A stretch of DNA of 64,000 nucleotides from an uncultured Clostridia bacterium (GTDB lineage Bacteria > Bacillota > Clostridia > Oscillospirales > Butyricicoccaceae): contig CAJUJQ010000002.1 in the NCBI GenBank assembly GCA_910586575.1, forward strand, positions 19,472 to 83,471, given 5' to 3'. The position numbers were made by a program, and so were the translations under genes. Shown here piece after piece: positions 8,485 to 17,022 of this stretch (position 1 is the first letter of the stretch; each line of letters begins with the position of its first letter). The notes under the pieces are model-generated. The model did no database searches. It saw only the letters and a list, made by a program, of their open reading frames with translations, and had not been told where the DNA came from.

Positions 8485-9579
8485 ATGGGTTTCTTTGCAC
8501 ATGGCGGTGACTTGGACGGCTATTTCCGCCGCTTCCCGGGGCGCGTGCCGCTGGATTTTTCCGCGAGCCTGAACCCGCTGGGGATGCCCGGACCGGTGCG
8601 CGCGGCGCTGCATGAGGCAGTTGAGGAATGCGGCCGCTATCCCGACCCGTTCTGCCGTGCGCTGTCCGAAGGGCTGGCGGCGCGGTGGGGGCTTGCCCCG
8701 GAGCAGGTTTTCTGCGGCAACGGCGCGGCGGAAATCTTCGACCGGCTCGCCATGGCCCTGAAGCTGAAAAACGCGCTTTTGACCGCGCCGGGGTTTTCGG
8801 AGTACGAACGGGCGCTGCGGGCCAGCGGCTGTGGCTGCCGCTTCCACACGCTGCGGGAGGAAACCGGTTTTGCTGTCACCGAGCGCATCCTTTCCGCGCT
8901 TACCGGCGAAATTGACGCGGTTTTCCTGTGTTCGCCGAACAACCCAACCGGGCAGGCAATCGCGCCGGAGCTGCTCAACCGCATTGCGGAACGGTGCGCG
9001 GAAACTGGGGTGTGGCTGGTCGTGGACGAGTGCTTTGGCGGCTTCCTTGCGGACGACCGGGCGCGTTCCATGCGGCGCTGGCTGGGACGCTGTGACCGGC
9101 TGGTTGTTGTCCGCGCGTTCACAAAATTGTACGCGCTGGCAGGCGTGCGGCTGGGCTGGTGCATGACGCAAAACCCGGAGGTTATCCAAGCGCTCCGCGC
9201 CGCCGGTCAGCCGTGGAACGTCTCCTATCTGGCACAAAAGGCGGGTGTAGCGGCGCTGAATTGTGACAAATTTGTACAGGAATCCGTGCGTTTGATACAG
9301 CGGGAGCGCGCCGGCATGGCGGATGGCCTGCGTCGCTGCGGGATGCGGGTCTGTCCAGGCCAGGCGAATTTTGTCCTGTTCCGGTCGCCGGATACCGCCC
9401 TCGCGGAAAAGCTGCTGCCGCGCGGCATCCTGCTGCGGGACTGTGCCAATTTCCGGGGGCTGGAAGCGGGCTGGTACCGGGCGGCGGTGCGAAAACGGGA
9501 ACAGAATCAACGGCTTTTAGAAAGCATTCAGGAGGTGCTGCATGGCAAAAACAATCATGGTGCAGGGCACGTGCTCTAA
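8485..9579 (+). CDS. cobD: L-threonine-O-3-phosphate decarboxylase
   Basis: 364 aa class I/II PLP enzyme. It makes (R)-1-amino-2-propanol O-2-phosphate for CbiB. Typical features are HGGDLDGYFRRFP at the start, LDFSASLNPLGMP, GNGAAEIFD, SPNNPTGQ, VVDECFGGFL and the PLP lysine in RAFTKLYALAGVRLG. The histidinol-phosphate aminotransferase family is the main alternative, but the start motif and operon position favour CobD. The end overlaps cbiP by 38 bp. RBS AAAGGGTGAGG precedes the ATG. Confidence 0.92.
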   Translation: MGFFAHGGDLDGYFRRFPGRVPLDFSASLNPLGMPGPVRAALHEAVEECGRYPDPFCRALSEGLAARWGLAPEQVFCGNGAAEIFDRLAMALKLKNALLTAPGFSEYERALRASGCGCRFHTLREETGFAVTERILSALTGEIDAVFLCSPNNPTGQAIAPELLNRIAERCAETGVWLVVDECFGGFLADDRARSMRRWLGRCDRLVVVRAFTKLYALAGVRLGWCMTQNPEVIQALRAAGQPWNVSYLAQKAGVAALNCDKFVQESVRLIQRERAGMADGLRRCGMRVCPGQANFVLFRSPDTALAEKLLPRGILLRDCANFRGLEAGWYRAAVRKREQNQRLLESIQEVLHGKNNHGAGHVL

Positions 9580-11047
9580 TGCGGGGAAAAGCGTTCTTGC
9601 CGCCGCGCTTTGTCGGATTTTCCAACAGGACGGCTACAGAACTGCCCCGTTCAAGTCGCAGAATATGGCGCTGAATTCCTTTGTGACAGCGGACGGGCTG
9701 GAAATGGGGCGCGCGCAGGCCATGCAGGCGGAAGCCGCCGGGATTGCGCCGGATGTGCGGATGAACCCGATTTTACTAAAGCCCACCAGCAGCACCGGTT
9801 CCCAGGTGATTGTGAACGGTAAGCCGCTCGGCGACCGCACCGCGCGGGAATACTGGTCGGAAAAGGCGGCGCTCCGTCCGGCGGTGCAGGCAGCGTTTGA
9901 CAGCCTTGCCGCCGAGTACGATATTATTGTTATAGAAGGAGCGGGCAGCCCTGCGGAAATCAACCTGAAACAGGACGATTTTGTCAACATGGGGCTTGCA
10001 AAAATGGTAAACGCGCCGGTTTTGCTGGTTGGTGATATCGACCGGGGCGGGGTGTTCGCGTCGCTTTATGGCACGGTCAAGCTGCTGGAGCCAGACGAGC
10101 AAGCGCTGATTAAGGGGCTGATTGTCAATAAATTCCGTGGGGATTTGGAAATCCTGCGCCCCGGCCTGGCGATGCTCGAAGAGCTGGCGGGCAAGCCGGT
10201 GTTGGGGGTTGTGCCTTTCGCGGCGCTCGACCTGGACGACGAGGACAGCCTGTCCGGGCGGCTCAGCGCGCGGACGGCGGATGGGCTGCTGGATATCGTG
10301 GTGATCCGCTTGCCGCACCTGTCCAACTTTACCGATTTCAGCGCGTTCTCGCGGATTCCGGGTGTCAGCCTGCGGTATGCGGAAAAGCCAGGACAGCTGG
10401 GAAGAGCGGATTTTGTGATTCTTCCGGGGACGAAATCGACCTTATCCGACCTGAAATGGCTGCGGCAAAGCGGCATGGAAGCCAGGCTTTTGCAGCTTCA
10501 CGCGGCGGGGACGCCGGTTGCGGGCATCTGCGGCGGCTATCAGATGTTAGGGCAGTGGCTGCGCGACCCGGAGGGGCACGAAGGCGGCGGGGCGCTGCGC
10601 GGGCTGGGGCTGCTCCCGGCGGAAACGGTTTTCCGCGACGCAAAGACAACCGTGCAGGCGCGGGGCGAGGTCCTTCCACAATCCGATTTCTGGGGGGCGC
10701 TCTCCGGCGCGAAAACAGAAGGTTATGAAATCCATATGGGTGAGACTTCGCTTGCGGAAGGGGCGCAGCCGTTCCAGCTGCTTTCACGCGGGGCGGGGAC
10801 CGTTCCGGACGGCTGCGTCAGCGGTTCCGTATTCGGCACCTATCTGCACGGGGTTTTTGACGGCGGGGGATTATTGACCCGTTTGGCGGGGCTGCTGGCA
10901 GAGCGGCGCGGGCTGGCGCTGGAAGCGGCCCTGCCCGACCCCGCGCAGTACCGTGAAGCGCAGTACGACAAGCTTGCCGCGCTGGTGCGGGAGGCGCTCG
11001 ACATGGAGCGGATTTATCAGATTTTAGAAGAGGGGAAGGCGTTATGA
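9542..11047 (+). CDS. cbiP: Cobyric acid synthase
   Basis: 501 aa. It amidates side chains b, d, e and g of adenosylcobyrinic a,c-diamide. The N-terminal ATPase domain shows MVQGTCSNAGKS and FKSQNMALNSFVT. The C-terminal glutamine amidotransferase domain has the nucleophile Cys in VAGICGGYQMLG and the His in FGTYLHGVFD. The length fits CbiP/CobQ. The 38-bp overlap with cobD and the 4-bp overlap with cbiC imply coupled translation. Confidence 0.96.
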   Translation: MAKTIMVQGTCSNAGKSVLAAALCRIFQQDGYRTAPFKSQNMALNSFVTADGLEMGRAQAMQAEAAGIAPDVRMNPILLKPTSSTGSQVIVNGKPLGDRTAREYWSEKAALRPAVQAAFDSLAAEYDIIVIEGAGSPAEINLKQDDFVNMGLAKMVNAPVLLVGDIDRGGVFASLYGTVKLLEPDEQALIKGLIVNKFRGDLEILRPGLAMLEELAGKPVLGVVPFAALDLDDEDSLSGRLSARTADGLLDIVVIRLPHLSNFTDFSAFSRIPGVSLRYAEKPGQLGRADFVILPGTKSTLSDLKWLRQSGMEARLLQLHAAGTPVAGICGGYQMLGQWLRDPEGHEGGGALRGLGLLPAETVFRDAKTTVQARGEVLPQSDFWGALSGAKTEGYEIHMGETSLAEGAQPFQLLSRGAGTVPDGCVSGSVFGTYLHGVFDGGGLLTRLAGLLAERRGLALEAALPDPAQYREAQYDKLAALVREALDMERIYQILEEGKAL

Positions 11048-11691
11048 CGGAAAACGGGAATCTTTTTGTGAAGCCACAGGAAATCGAAAAGCGCAGCTTT
11101 GAAATCATTGCGCAGGAGCTTGGGAACCGCAGCTTTCCAGAAGGCACGGCGGAGGTTGTCAAACGGGTAATCCATGCGACGGCTGATTTTGATTACGCCG
11201 AAAACCTGAAATTTTCGACAGGCGCGGCGGCAGCCGCAAGGGAAGCGCTGCAAGCTGGGGCGACGATTGTTACGGATACGAATATGGCGCTTGCGGGCAT
11301 CAGCAAACCGGCGCTCGGGCGGCTGGGCGGCAAGGCGGTTTGCTTTATGGCCGACGCGGACATCGCTGCCGAAGCCAGGGCGCGCGGCGTGACCCGCGCG
11401 GTGGTTTCGATGGAACGCGCCGCTAAACTGGAAGGCGCGGTGATTTTCGCGGTGGGCAACGCGCCGACGGCGCTGATTCGCCTGCACGAGCTGGTTCAGG
11501 CGGGGGAAGCCGCCCCCGCGCTGGTGATCGGCGTGCCGGTCGGCTTCGTCAACGTGGTGGAAGCCAAGGAGCTTTTCCTTGGCGGGGAAACGCCGTATAT
11601 CATTGCGCGCGGGCGCAAGGGCGGCTCCAATGTTGCGGCGGCGATTGTCAACGCGCTGCTGTATGGACTGATTCAAAGGGAGGGCTTTTAG
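11044..11691 (+). CDS. cbiC: Cobalt-precorrin-8 methylmutase
   Basis: 215 aa. It moves the methyl group from C11 to C12 to give cobyrinic acid. The catalytic histidine lies in VKRVIHATADFDYAEN. Also visible are TDTNMALAGI, NAPTALIRL, VIGVPVGFVNVVEAKE and GRKGGSNVAAAIVNAL, all family signatures. It starts inside the cbiP stop (ATGA overlap) and ends one base before cbiK. The upstream methyl transfer steps (CbiL, CbiH, CbiF, CbiG, CbiD, CbiJ) are not in the window and are probably to the left. Confidence 0.95.
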   Translation: MTENGNLFVKPQEIEKRSFEIIAQELGNRSFPEGTAEVVKRVIHATADFDYAENLKFSTGAAAAAREALQAGATIVTDTNMALAGISKPALGRLGGKAVCFMADADIAAEARARGVTRAVVSMERAAKLEGAVIFAVGNAPTALIRLHELVQAGEAAPALVIGVPVGFVNVVEAKELFLGGETPYIIARGRKGGSNVAAAIVNALLYGLIQREGF

Positions 11692-11692
11692 G

Positions 11693-12463
11693 ATGAAAAA
11701 AGCACTGATGGTTGTCAGTTTCGGCACGGCTGTGCCGGACGCGCGGCAGTCGATTGGGCAGATTGAGAAGGAACTGTGCGCGGCAATGCCGGGCTATGAT
11801 TTTTACCGGGCGTTCACCTCGTCCATCGTCCGCGGGAAAATCGAACGGGAGGAAGGGCTGCACATCCCCGGCGCGGGTGAGCTGGCGGAGCAGCTGCTTG
11901 CCGCCGGGTATGAGGAAGTGTGCTGCCAGAGCCTGCACGTGATGCCGGGGCTGGAATACGAAAAAATGTGCCGTGAGCTTGCGCCCTATCGGGATAAATT
12001 CGTGCGTTTCACGGTTGGCGAGCCGCTTCTGTCGGCGCCCGAGGACTGCCGCAGGCTTTGTGGGGCGCTGCTGGCCGGGCTGCCGGAGCGGACGGAAGAG
12101 GAAGCCTGGGTCTATATGGGGCACGGCAGCGAGCACTTCGCGAACGCGGTCTACAGCGAGCTGGAGAACCAGTTCCGGGCGCTGGGTGCGGAGCGTGTTT
12201 ATGTCGCCACGGTCGAGGGCTTCCCGGGGCTGGATTATATCCGCGGGCGGCTGCAAACGCGGCAGGTGCGCCGGGTGACGCTCGCGCCGCTGATGGTTGT
12301 GGCGGGCGACCACGCGCGGAATGACCTCGCGGGCGATGAAGAGGATAGCTGGAAATCTGTCCTGGTGCGGGAGGGCTGCGAGGTGCGGCTTGATTTGCGC
12401 GGGCTGGGCGATTTCCCGGCGGTTCGCGAACAGTTTGTAGACCATTGCCGGAACGGGAAGTAA
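11693..12463 (+). CDS. cbiK: Sirohydrochlorin cobaltochelatase, anaerobic type
   Basis: 256 aa, the CbiK length. It inserts Co2+ into sirohydrochlorin, which defines the cobalt-early pathway. The start ALMVVSFGTAVPDARQSI, YRAFTSSIVRGKI, the histidine-bearing MGHGSEHFAN and VAGDHARNDLAGDEEDSW are characteristic; the two His residues match the metal-binding positions of CbiK. There is no signal peptide, so it is the cytoplasmic form. It is the last gene of the visible operon, before a new promoter and the B12 riboswitch. Confidence 0.95.
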   Translation: MKKALMVVSFGTAVPDARQSIGQIEKELCAAMPGYDFYRAFTSSIVRGKIEREEGLHIPGAGELAEQLLAAGYEEVCCQSLHVMPGLEYEKMCRELAPYRDKFVRFTVGEPLLSAPEDCRRLCGALLAGLPERTEEEAWVYMGHGSEHFANAVYSELENQFRALGAERVYVATVEGFPGLDYIRGRLQTRQVRRVTLAPLMVVAGDHARNDLAGDEEDSWKSVLVREGCEVRLDLRGLGDFPAVREQFVDHCRNGK

Positions 12464-12527
12464 AGGCCCGTGCCCGCAAGCGCCAAGCAGCGGTCCCGGG
12501 ATGAGGTAAAAAATCCGACAAAATCCC

Positions 12528-12556
12528 TTGCGTTCTAAAAAGCGGTATGATATTAT
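12528..12556 (+). promoter_or_regulatory. Sigma-A-type promoter of the B12-regulated transporter
   Basis: TTGCGT, a 17-nt spacer and TATTAT, directly upstream of the cobalamin riboswitch. Position and spacing fit a housekeeping promoter for the ABC transporter operon. Confidence 0.7.
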
Positions 12557-12847
12557 AAATAAACCAAGTGAATATGGACAGGAGTTGCGCAAGCATTCAT
12601 AGAGAAGCCGGTGAGAGTCCGGCACGGTCCCGCCACTGTAACAGGGAGCGCCCGAAAAAATACCACTGGATGGAACATCCGGGAAGGGTTTCGGGAGCGA
12701 TGAGCTGGAGTCAGGAGAACTGCTTCTGTCTGGGAACAAAGGTGTTTTTCACGGCAGATGGAGGCACTTGCCTGCACGTTGGGACAGCGTTTTTTCGGAG
12801 TACCCGCGCATCAGGAGCAATCAGCAGTCTGTCAGGCTGCTTTTTTC
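12557..12847 (+). promoter_or_regulatory. Cobalamin riboswitch with intrinsic terminator
   Basis: The aptamer core is clear: GCCGGTGAGAGTCCGGCACG (12607-12626), then the B12 box core GCCACTGTAA around 12632-12641, and GAGTCAGGAGAACTGC at about 12707-12722. Downstream, AGCAGTC and GGCTGCT (12823-12829 and 12835-12841) form a 7-bp stem followed by a T run to 12846, an intrinsic terminator. This fits a switch that stops transcription when adenosylcobalamin is bound. The first gene starts 38 nt further on. The expected result is repression of the downstream importer when B12 is plentiful. Confidence 0.93.
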
Positions 12848-12884
12848 TTTGCCGTGAAGCTGTCTTTCGGAGGTGGAGTGAGAT

Positions 12885-13823
12885 TTGAACAAAAAACCGA
12901 TGGGGAGTCGTCTGGCGCAGATATTGATTGTGTTGTTTGGCATCAGCTTTTTCACCTTCGGGCTGACGTACCTGTCGCCCGGAGACCCGGCGGAAATCAT
13001 GCTGACCGAATGCGGCAATGTGCCGACGCCCGAGCTGCTGGCGCAGACCCGCGCGGAGCTGGGGCTGGACAAGCCGTTCCTCGTGCAGTACGGGCGCTGG
13101 CTGAAGGGCGCGCTGACCGGGGACATGGGGCAGTCCTACTCCTTCAAAATCCCGGTGGTGGAAAAGCTGGCAAAATGCTTCTGGCCGACGCTGGAACTGG
13201 CGGCGGCTTCCCTGGTGATTATGCTGGTGGTTTCGGTTCCGCTGGGCGTGCTGTCCGCCGTGTACCAGAATAAATGGATTGACTATGCCGTGCGGGGGCT
13301 GACCTTTCTCGGTGTGTCCATCCCCAGCTTCTGGGTTGGGCTGATCCTGCTGCGCGTTTTCGGCGTGAATCTGCGGTGGGTATCGGTTTCCGGCGGCTCG
13401 ACCGATTGGAGGTCGCTGATCCTTCCGGCGCTGACGCTTGCGGCCTCCATGTCCGCGAAGTATACCCGACAGGTGCGCACTGCCGTGCTCGGCGAGCTGC
13501 GGCAGGATTACGTGACCGGCGCGCGGATGCGCGGGCTGCGGGAACGGCAGATTTTATGGTTCCACGTCCTGCCGAACGCCATGCTGCCCCTTGTCACGCT
13601 GCTGGGGCTTTCGCTGGGCAGCCTGCTCGGCGGCACGGCCGTTGTCGAAATCATCTACAATTGGCCGGGGCTTGGCTCGATGGCGGTCAAGGCAATTTCC
13701 TGCCGGGATTATCCGCTGGTACAAGGCTATGTGCTTTGGGTTGCGCTGCTGTATATGGGCATCAACCTGCTGGTTGATCTTTCATACAAGCGGCTTGACC
13801 CGCGCTTAAAGGAGGGGCTGTAA
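12885..13823 (+). CDS. ABC transporter permease, Nik/Opp/Dpp type (NikB-like)
   Basis: 312 aa, six-helix permease of the nickel/peptide family. A TTG start is chosen because GGAGGTGG sits 8 nt upstream; the next ATG (12900) has poorer spacing. The protein has a cytoplasmic N-terminus, an N-terminal helix (ILIVLFGISFFTFGLTYLSPGDP) and the family EAA-type loop around GARMRGLRERQILWFHVLPNAMLP. It is the first gene after the B12 riboswitch, which makes a cobalt, nickel or metal-chelate substrate more likely than peptides. The exact ligand is inferred. Confidence 0.88.
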   Translation: MNKKPMGSRLAQILIVLFGISFFTFGLTYLSPGDPAEIMLTECGNVPTPELLAQTRAELGLDKPFLVQYGRWLKGALTGDMGQSYSFKIPVVEKLAKCFWPTLELAAASLVIMLVVSVPLGVLSAVYQNKWIDYAVRGLTFLGVSIPSFWVGLILLRVFGVNLRWVSVSGGSTDWRSLILPALTLAASMSAKYTRQVRTAVLGELRQDYVTGARMRGLRERQILWFHVLPNAMLPLVTLLGLSLGSLLGGTAVVEIIYNWPGLGSMAVKAISCRDYPLVQGYVLWVALLYMGINLLVDLSYKRLDPRLKEGL

Positions 13824-13824
13824 A

Positions 13825-14652
13825 TTGAACGTTTTCCAATTCCTGCGCTCGCATAAGCAGTTTACGCTTTTTCTGGCGCTGGCGCTGCTGGTTGTCGGGG
13901 TGGCAATATTTGCGCCGGTACTCGCGCCGATGGACCCGCTGGAAGCGCATATGTCCGATTCCCTGCACGCGCCGGACAGCCGGTATTTGTGCGGCGCGGA
14001 CAAGCTCGGGCGCGATGTGCTTTCCCGCGTGATTTACGGTACGCGTACCTCGCTGACCATGACGCTTTGCCTGGTTGCGGTAATTTTTGTGGCCGGCACG
14101 ATGCTGGGGGTACTTGCCGGGTACTTCGGCGGCATTGTGGACGGCGTCATTATGCGGGTTGCCGACATGATGATTTCCTTTCCGGGGCTGGTGCTTGCAA
14201 TCGCAATCGCTGGTCTGCTGGGACCGAATATGGTCAATGCGGTGATTGCGATTTCGGCGGTCAGCTGGACGAAATACGCGCGGCTTGCACGCAGCATGGT
14301 GCTGAAAATCAAGGGGAACCTTTACATCGAGGCGGCGGTCGTTACCGGTACGCGCACTCTTGATATCCTGACCCGCTATGTTGTTCCAAACCTGATTACG
14401 ACCATGGTCGTCACCGCCGCGACCGATATTGGCACCATGATGCTGGAAATCGCGGGGCTTTCGTTCCTGTGCTTCGGCGCGCAGGCCCCGACCCCGGAGT
14501 GGGGGCTGATGCTGAATGAAGGGCGTACTTATCTTGCAAAATCGCCGTGGCTGATGGTTTATCCCGGAATCGCCATTGTGATTGTCGTTGTTGTATTTAA
14601 TCTGCTGGGGGACAGCATCCGTGATATCCTTGACCCTGGGCAGGAAGCTTGA
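13825..14652 (+). CDS. ABC transporter permease, Nik/Opp/Dpp type (NikC-like)
   Basis: 275 aa, second permease of the importer. It starts with TTG one base after the previous stop, with GGAGGGG 7 nt upstream. The DxxGRDVLSRVIYGTRTSL motif of OppC/NikC proteins is visible near residue 60, and the EAA loop lies around GTRTLDILTRYVVPN. About six hydrophobic segments are present. It should form a heterodimer with the preceding permease. Confidence 0.88.
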   Translation: MNVFQFLRSHKQFTLFLALALLVVGVAIFAPVLAPMDPLEAHMSDSLHAPDSRYLCGADKLGRDVLSRVIYGTRTSLTMTLCLVAVIFVAGTMLGVLAGYFGGIVDGVIMRVADMMISFPGLVLAIAIAGLLGPNMVNAVIAISAVSWTKYARLARSMVLKIKGNLYIEAAVVTGTRTLDILTRYVVPNLITTMVVTAATDIGTMMLEIAGLSFLCFGAQAPTPEWGLMLNEGRTYLAKSPWLMVYPGIAIVIVVVVFNLLGDSIRDILDPGQEA

Positions 14653-14678
14653 TTTTGATAGAAAGAAGGGTTTTCATC

Positions 14679-16244
14679 ATGAGGAGAAGTCGAAAGCTTT
14701 GCGTTTTGCTTGCCTGCGCGCTTGTAGGTTCGCTGCTGAACGGCTGCGGCGGCAATACAGACCAGCCCTCCGGCGGCGAGCTGGCCATAGGTGTAACCAG
14801 CTTCGCCGATACGCTGGAACCAACCGAGCAGTATTTCAGCTGGGTGGTTTCGCGCTATGGCGTGGGCGAGACCCTTGTCCGCTTTGACGAGGAAGGCGAG
14901 CTTGCCCCCTGCCTTGCGGAAAGCTGGGCGGTCAGTGACGACCACCTGACATGGACGTTTCAGATTCGGGAGGGCGTGAAGTTTTCCAACGGCGACATGA
15001 TGACGCCCGAAATGGTGAAGTCCTCGCTGGAACGCACTTTCAACCTCAGCCCGCGCGCGGCAACCTTCTTTGAGCCGGTCGCGATGGAGGTGGACGGCCA
15101 GCAGCTGAAAATTACGACCAGCGAACCGGTTGCCATCCTGCCGGGAAGCCTTGCCGACCCGTTGTTTTTGATTGTGAATACCAGCGTGGACGACAGCATC
15201 TTCGCGATGGAAGGCCCGGTCTGCACAGGCCCCTATGCGGTCGAATCCTTTTCGCCGACGAATGCCTGTGTCGTCGTCCGCAACGAATATTACTGGGGCG
15301 GGGACGTGCCGCTCGACCGCGTAACGTTCAAGTGCGTGGACGACCAGACAACCCGTTCCATGGCGCTGCAAACCGGGGAAATCGATATCGCTTACAACCT
15401 GAAAACCGAAAATGTGGTCGAATTTGAGGGGAACCCGGATTACCGGATCCAAAAGCTGGAATCCCTGCGCTCGACCTATGCTTTCATGAACCAGAACGGC
15501 GTGCTCGGCGACCTCGCTTTGCGGCGGGCGCTTATCCGCGCGCTCGATAAGGAAACCTATTGCTCCGTCCTGCTGGAGGGCGGCGCGACCTCCGGCAAAG
15601 CCCCTGTCCCGCCTACGCTGGATTTTGGTTTTGACGAATTAAGCGACGAAAATGCCTATGACCCGGAGGGTGCGAAGGCGCTGCTTGCCAAAGCTGGTTA
15701 CATCGACCTGGACGGCGATGGCTTCGTCGAGACCCCCTCCGGCGAACCGCTCGATTTGGAATTTGTCATTTACACCAGCCGTGAAGAGCTGAACGTTTAC
15801 GCACAGGCGGCACAGGCGAATCTCAGGGATGTTGGTATTCGCGTGACACTGAATACGGTCAGCTATGAAACGCTGCTCGATATGCGGGACGCGGGGACAT
15901 TCGACCTGTTAATCTGGAATGTGCTGGTTGCCAATACCGGCGACCCGGAGAAATACCTGCGCGAAAACTGGTACAGCACCTCGCCCTCGAATCAGGCGGG
16001 ATACAACAATCCCGAGGTGGACACGCTGCTTGACCGGCTTGCCGCCGAGTTTGACGAGGACGCGCGCCGCACACTTGTCATGCAGATCCAGCAGCATATT
16101 ATGGACGACGCGGCAGCCGTATTTTTCGGCTATGAGACTACTTATCTGTTCTCAAACAGCCGTGTAACCGGCGTGCAGATGTACCCAATGGATTATTATT
16201 GGCTGACAAAAGATGTTGCACTGGCGGGGGTGCACGATGCTTAA
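14679..16244 (+). CDS. Extracellular solute-binding lipoprotein, family 5 (NikA/OppA-like)
   Basis: 521 aa from the ATG at 14679, preceded by AGAAGGG; a TTG ten codons upstream lacks an RBS. The signal peptide ends in a lipobox (SLLNGC), so the protein is anchored to the membrane. The fold is SBP_bac_5: LAESWAVSDDHLTWTFQIREGVKFSNGD, DDQTTRSMALQTGEIDIAYNL and the C-terminal AGYNNPEVDTLLDRL region. NikA-type proteins bind nickel or metal-chelate complexes, while OppA/DppA bind peptides. Placement under a B12 riboswitch argues for cobalt or a cobalt chelate, but no binding residue proves it. Confidence 0.87.
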   Translation: MRRSRKLCVLLACALVGSLLNGCGGNTDQPSGGELAIGVTSFADTLEPTEQYFSWVVSRYGVGETLVRFDEEGELAPCLAESWAVSDDHLTWTFQIREGVKFSNGDMMTPEMVKSSLERTFNLSPRAATFFEPVAMEVDGQQLKITTSEPVAILPGSLADPLFLIVNTSVDDSIFAMEGPVCTGPYAVESFSPTNACVVVRNEYYWGGDVPLDRVTFKCVDDQTTRSMALQTGEIDIAYNLKTENVVEFEGNPDYRIQKLESLRSTYAFMNQNGVLGDLALRRALIRALDKETYCSVLLEGGATSGKAPVPPTLDFGFDELSDENAYDPEGAKALLAKAGYIDLDGDGFVETPSGEPLDLEFVIYTSREELNVYAQAAQANLRDVGIRVTLNTVSYETLLDMRDAGTFDLLIWNVLVANTGDPEKYLRENWYSTSPSNQAGYNNPEVDTLLDRLAAEFDEDARRTLVMQIQQHIMDDAAAVFFGYETTYLFSNSRVTGVQMYPMDYYWLTKDVALAGVHDA

Positions 16245-17022
16245 AATCAATGATTTAACCGTGCGGTACGGCGCCCAGCCGCCGGCGCTTGCCCATTTTA
16301 GCCTTTCGATGAAAAGAGGCGAAATTATCGGCGTGGTCGGCGAATCAGGCAGCGGCAAAACCACGGTAATCCGGGCGGTGCTGGGAGCGCTGCCCGGCGC
16401 GGGGCGCGTGACCAGCGGCAGCATCCGCTTCCAGGGGGAGGATTTGCTGTCAAAATCGCCCGAGGAGTGGCGGAAGCTGCGCGGCACGCGGATGTCCATG
16501 ATTTTCCAGGACTGCGGCGGCACGCTCAACCCCATCCGCAAAATCGGCAGCCAATTTGTCGAATACCTGCGTACCCATGAGATGATGGACAAGCGCGCCG
16601 CTTGGGAACGCGCGCGGCAAATGCTGGATAAAATGCGCCTGCCGGACAGTGAAAATATCCTGAACAGCTACCCGCACCAGCTATCCGGCGGGATGCGGCA
16701 GCGGGTGGGAATCGCGATGGCAATGGCGTTCACGCCGGAGCTGCTTCTGGCGGACGAGCCAACCAGCGCGCTCGATGTGACGACACAGGCGCAGATCGTC
16801 AGGGAAATGCTGTCTCTGCGGGATTCCTGCGGGATGGGGATGATTCTTGTGACGCACAACCTCGGCGTGGCGGCGTATATGGCTGACCGGCTGATTGTCA
16901 TGCGCCAGGGCAAGGTGGTGGACTGCGGCACGCGGGCGCAGGTGCTGGGCGCGCCCAAGGACGATTATACGAAAAAGCTGCTTGCCGCAGTGCCGGAATT
17001 GGAGGGGAAACGGTTTGTCTGA
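16237..17022 (+). CDS. ABC transporter ATPase, NikD/DppD-like
   Basis: 261 aa from the ATG at 16237, chosen over 16213 because GGCGGGGG lies 6 nt upstream; it overlaps the binding-protein gene by 8 bp. Walker A is GESGSGKTTV, the signature is LSGGMRQRVGIAMA, and Walker B is LLLADEPTSALD. It is slightly short for DppD and lacks the long C-terminal oligopeptide domain, as NikD proteins do. It pairs with the next ATPase. Confidence 0.88.
   Translation: MLKINDLTVRYGAQPPALAHFSLSMKRGEIIGVVGESGSGKTTVIRAVLGALPGAGRVTSGSIRFQGEDLLSKSPEEWRKLRGTRMSMIFQDCGGTLNPIRKIGSQFVEYLRTHEMMDKRAAWERARQMLDKMRLPDSENILNSYPHQLSGGMRQRVGIAMAMAFTPELLLADEPTSALDVTTQAQIVREMLSLRDSCGMGMILVTHNLGVAAYMADRLIVMRQGKVVDCGTRAQVLGAPKDDYTKKLLAAVPELEGKRFV

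Noticed and set aside
7546..9510. A 654-codon open frame on the minus strand over cbiB and cobD
   Set aside because: Shadow of two certain cobalamin genes; it has no domain and no ribosome binding site.
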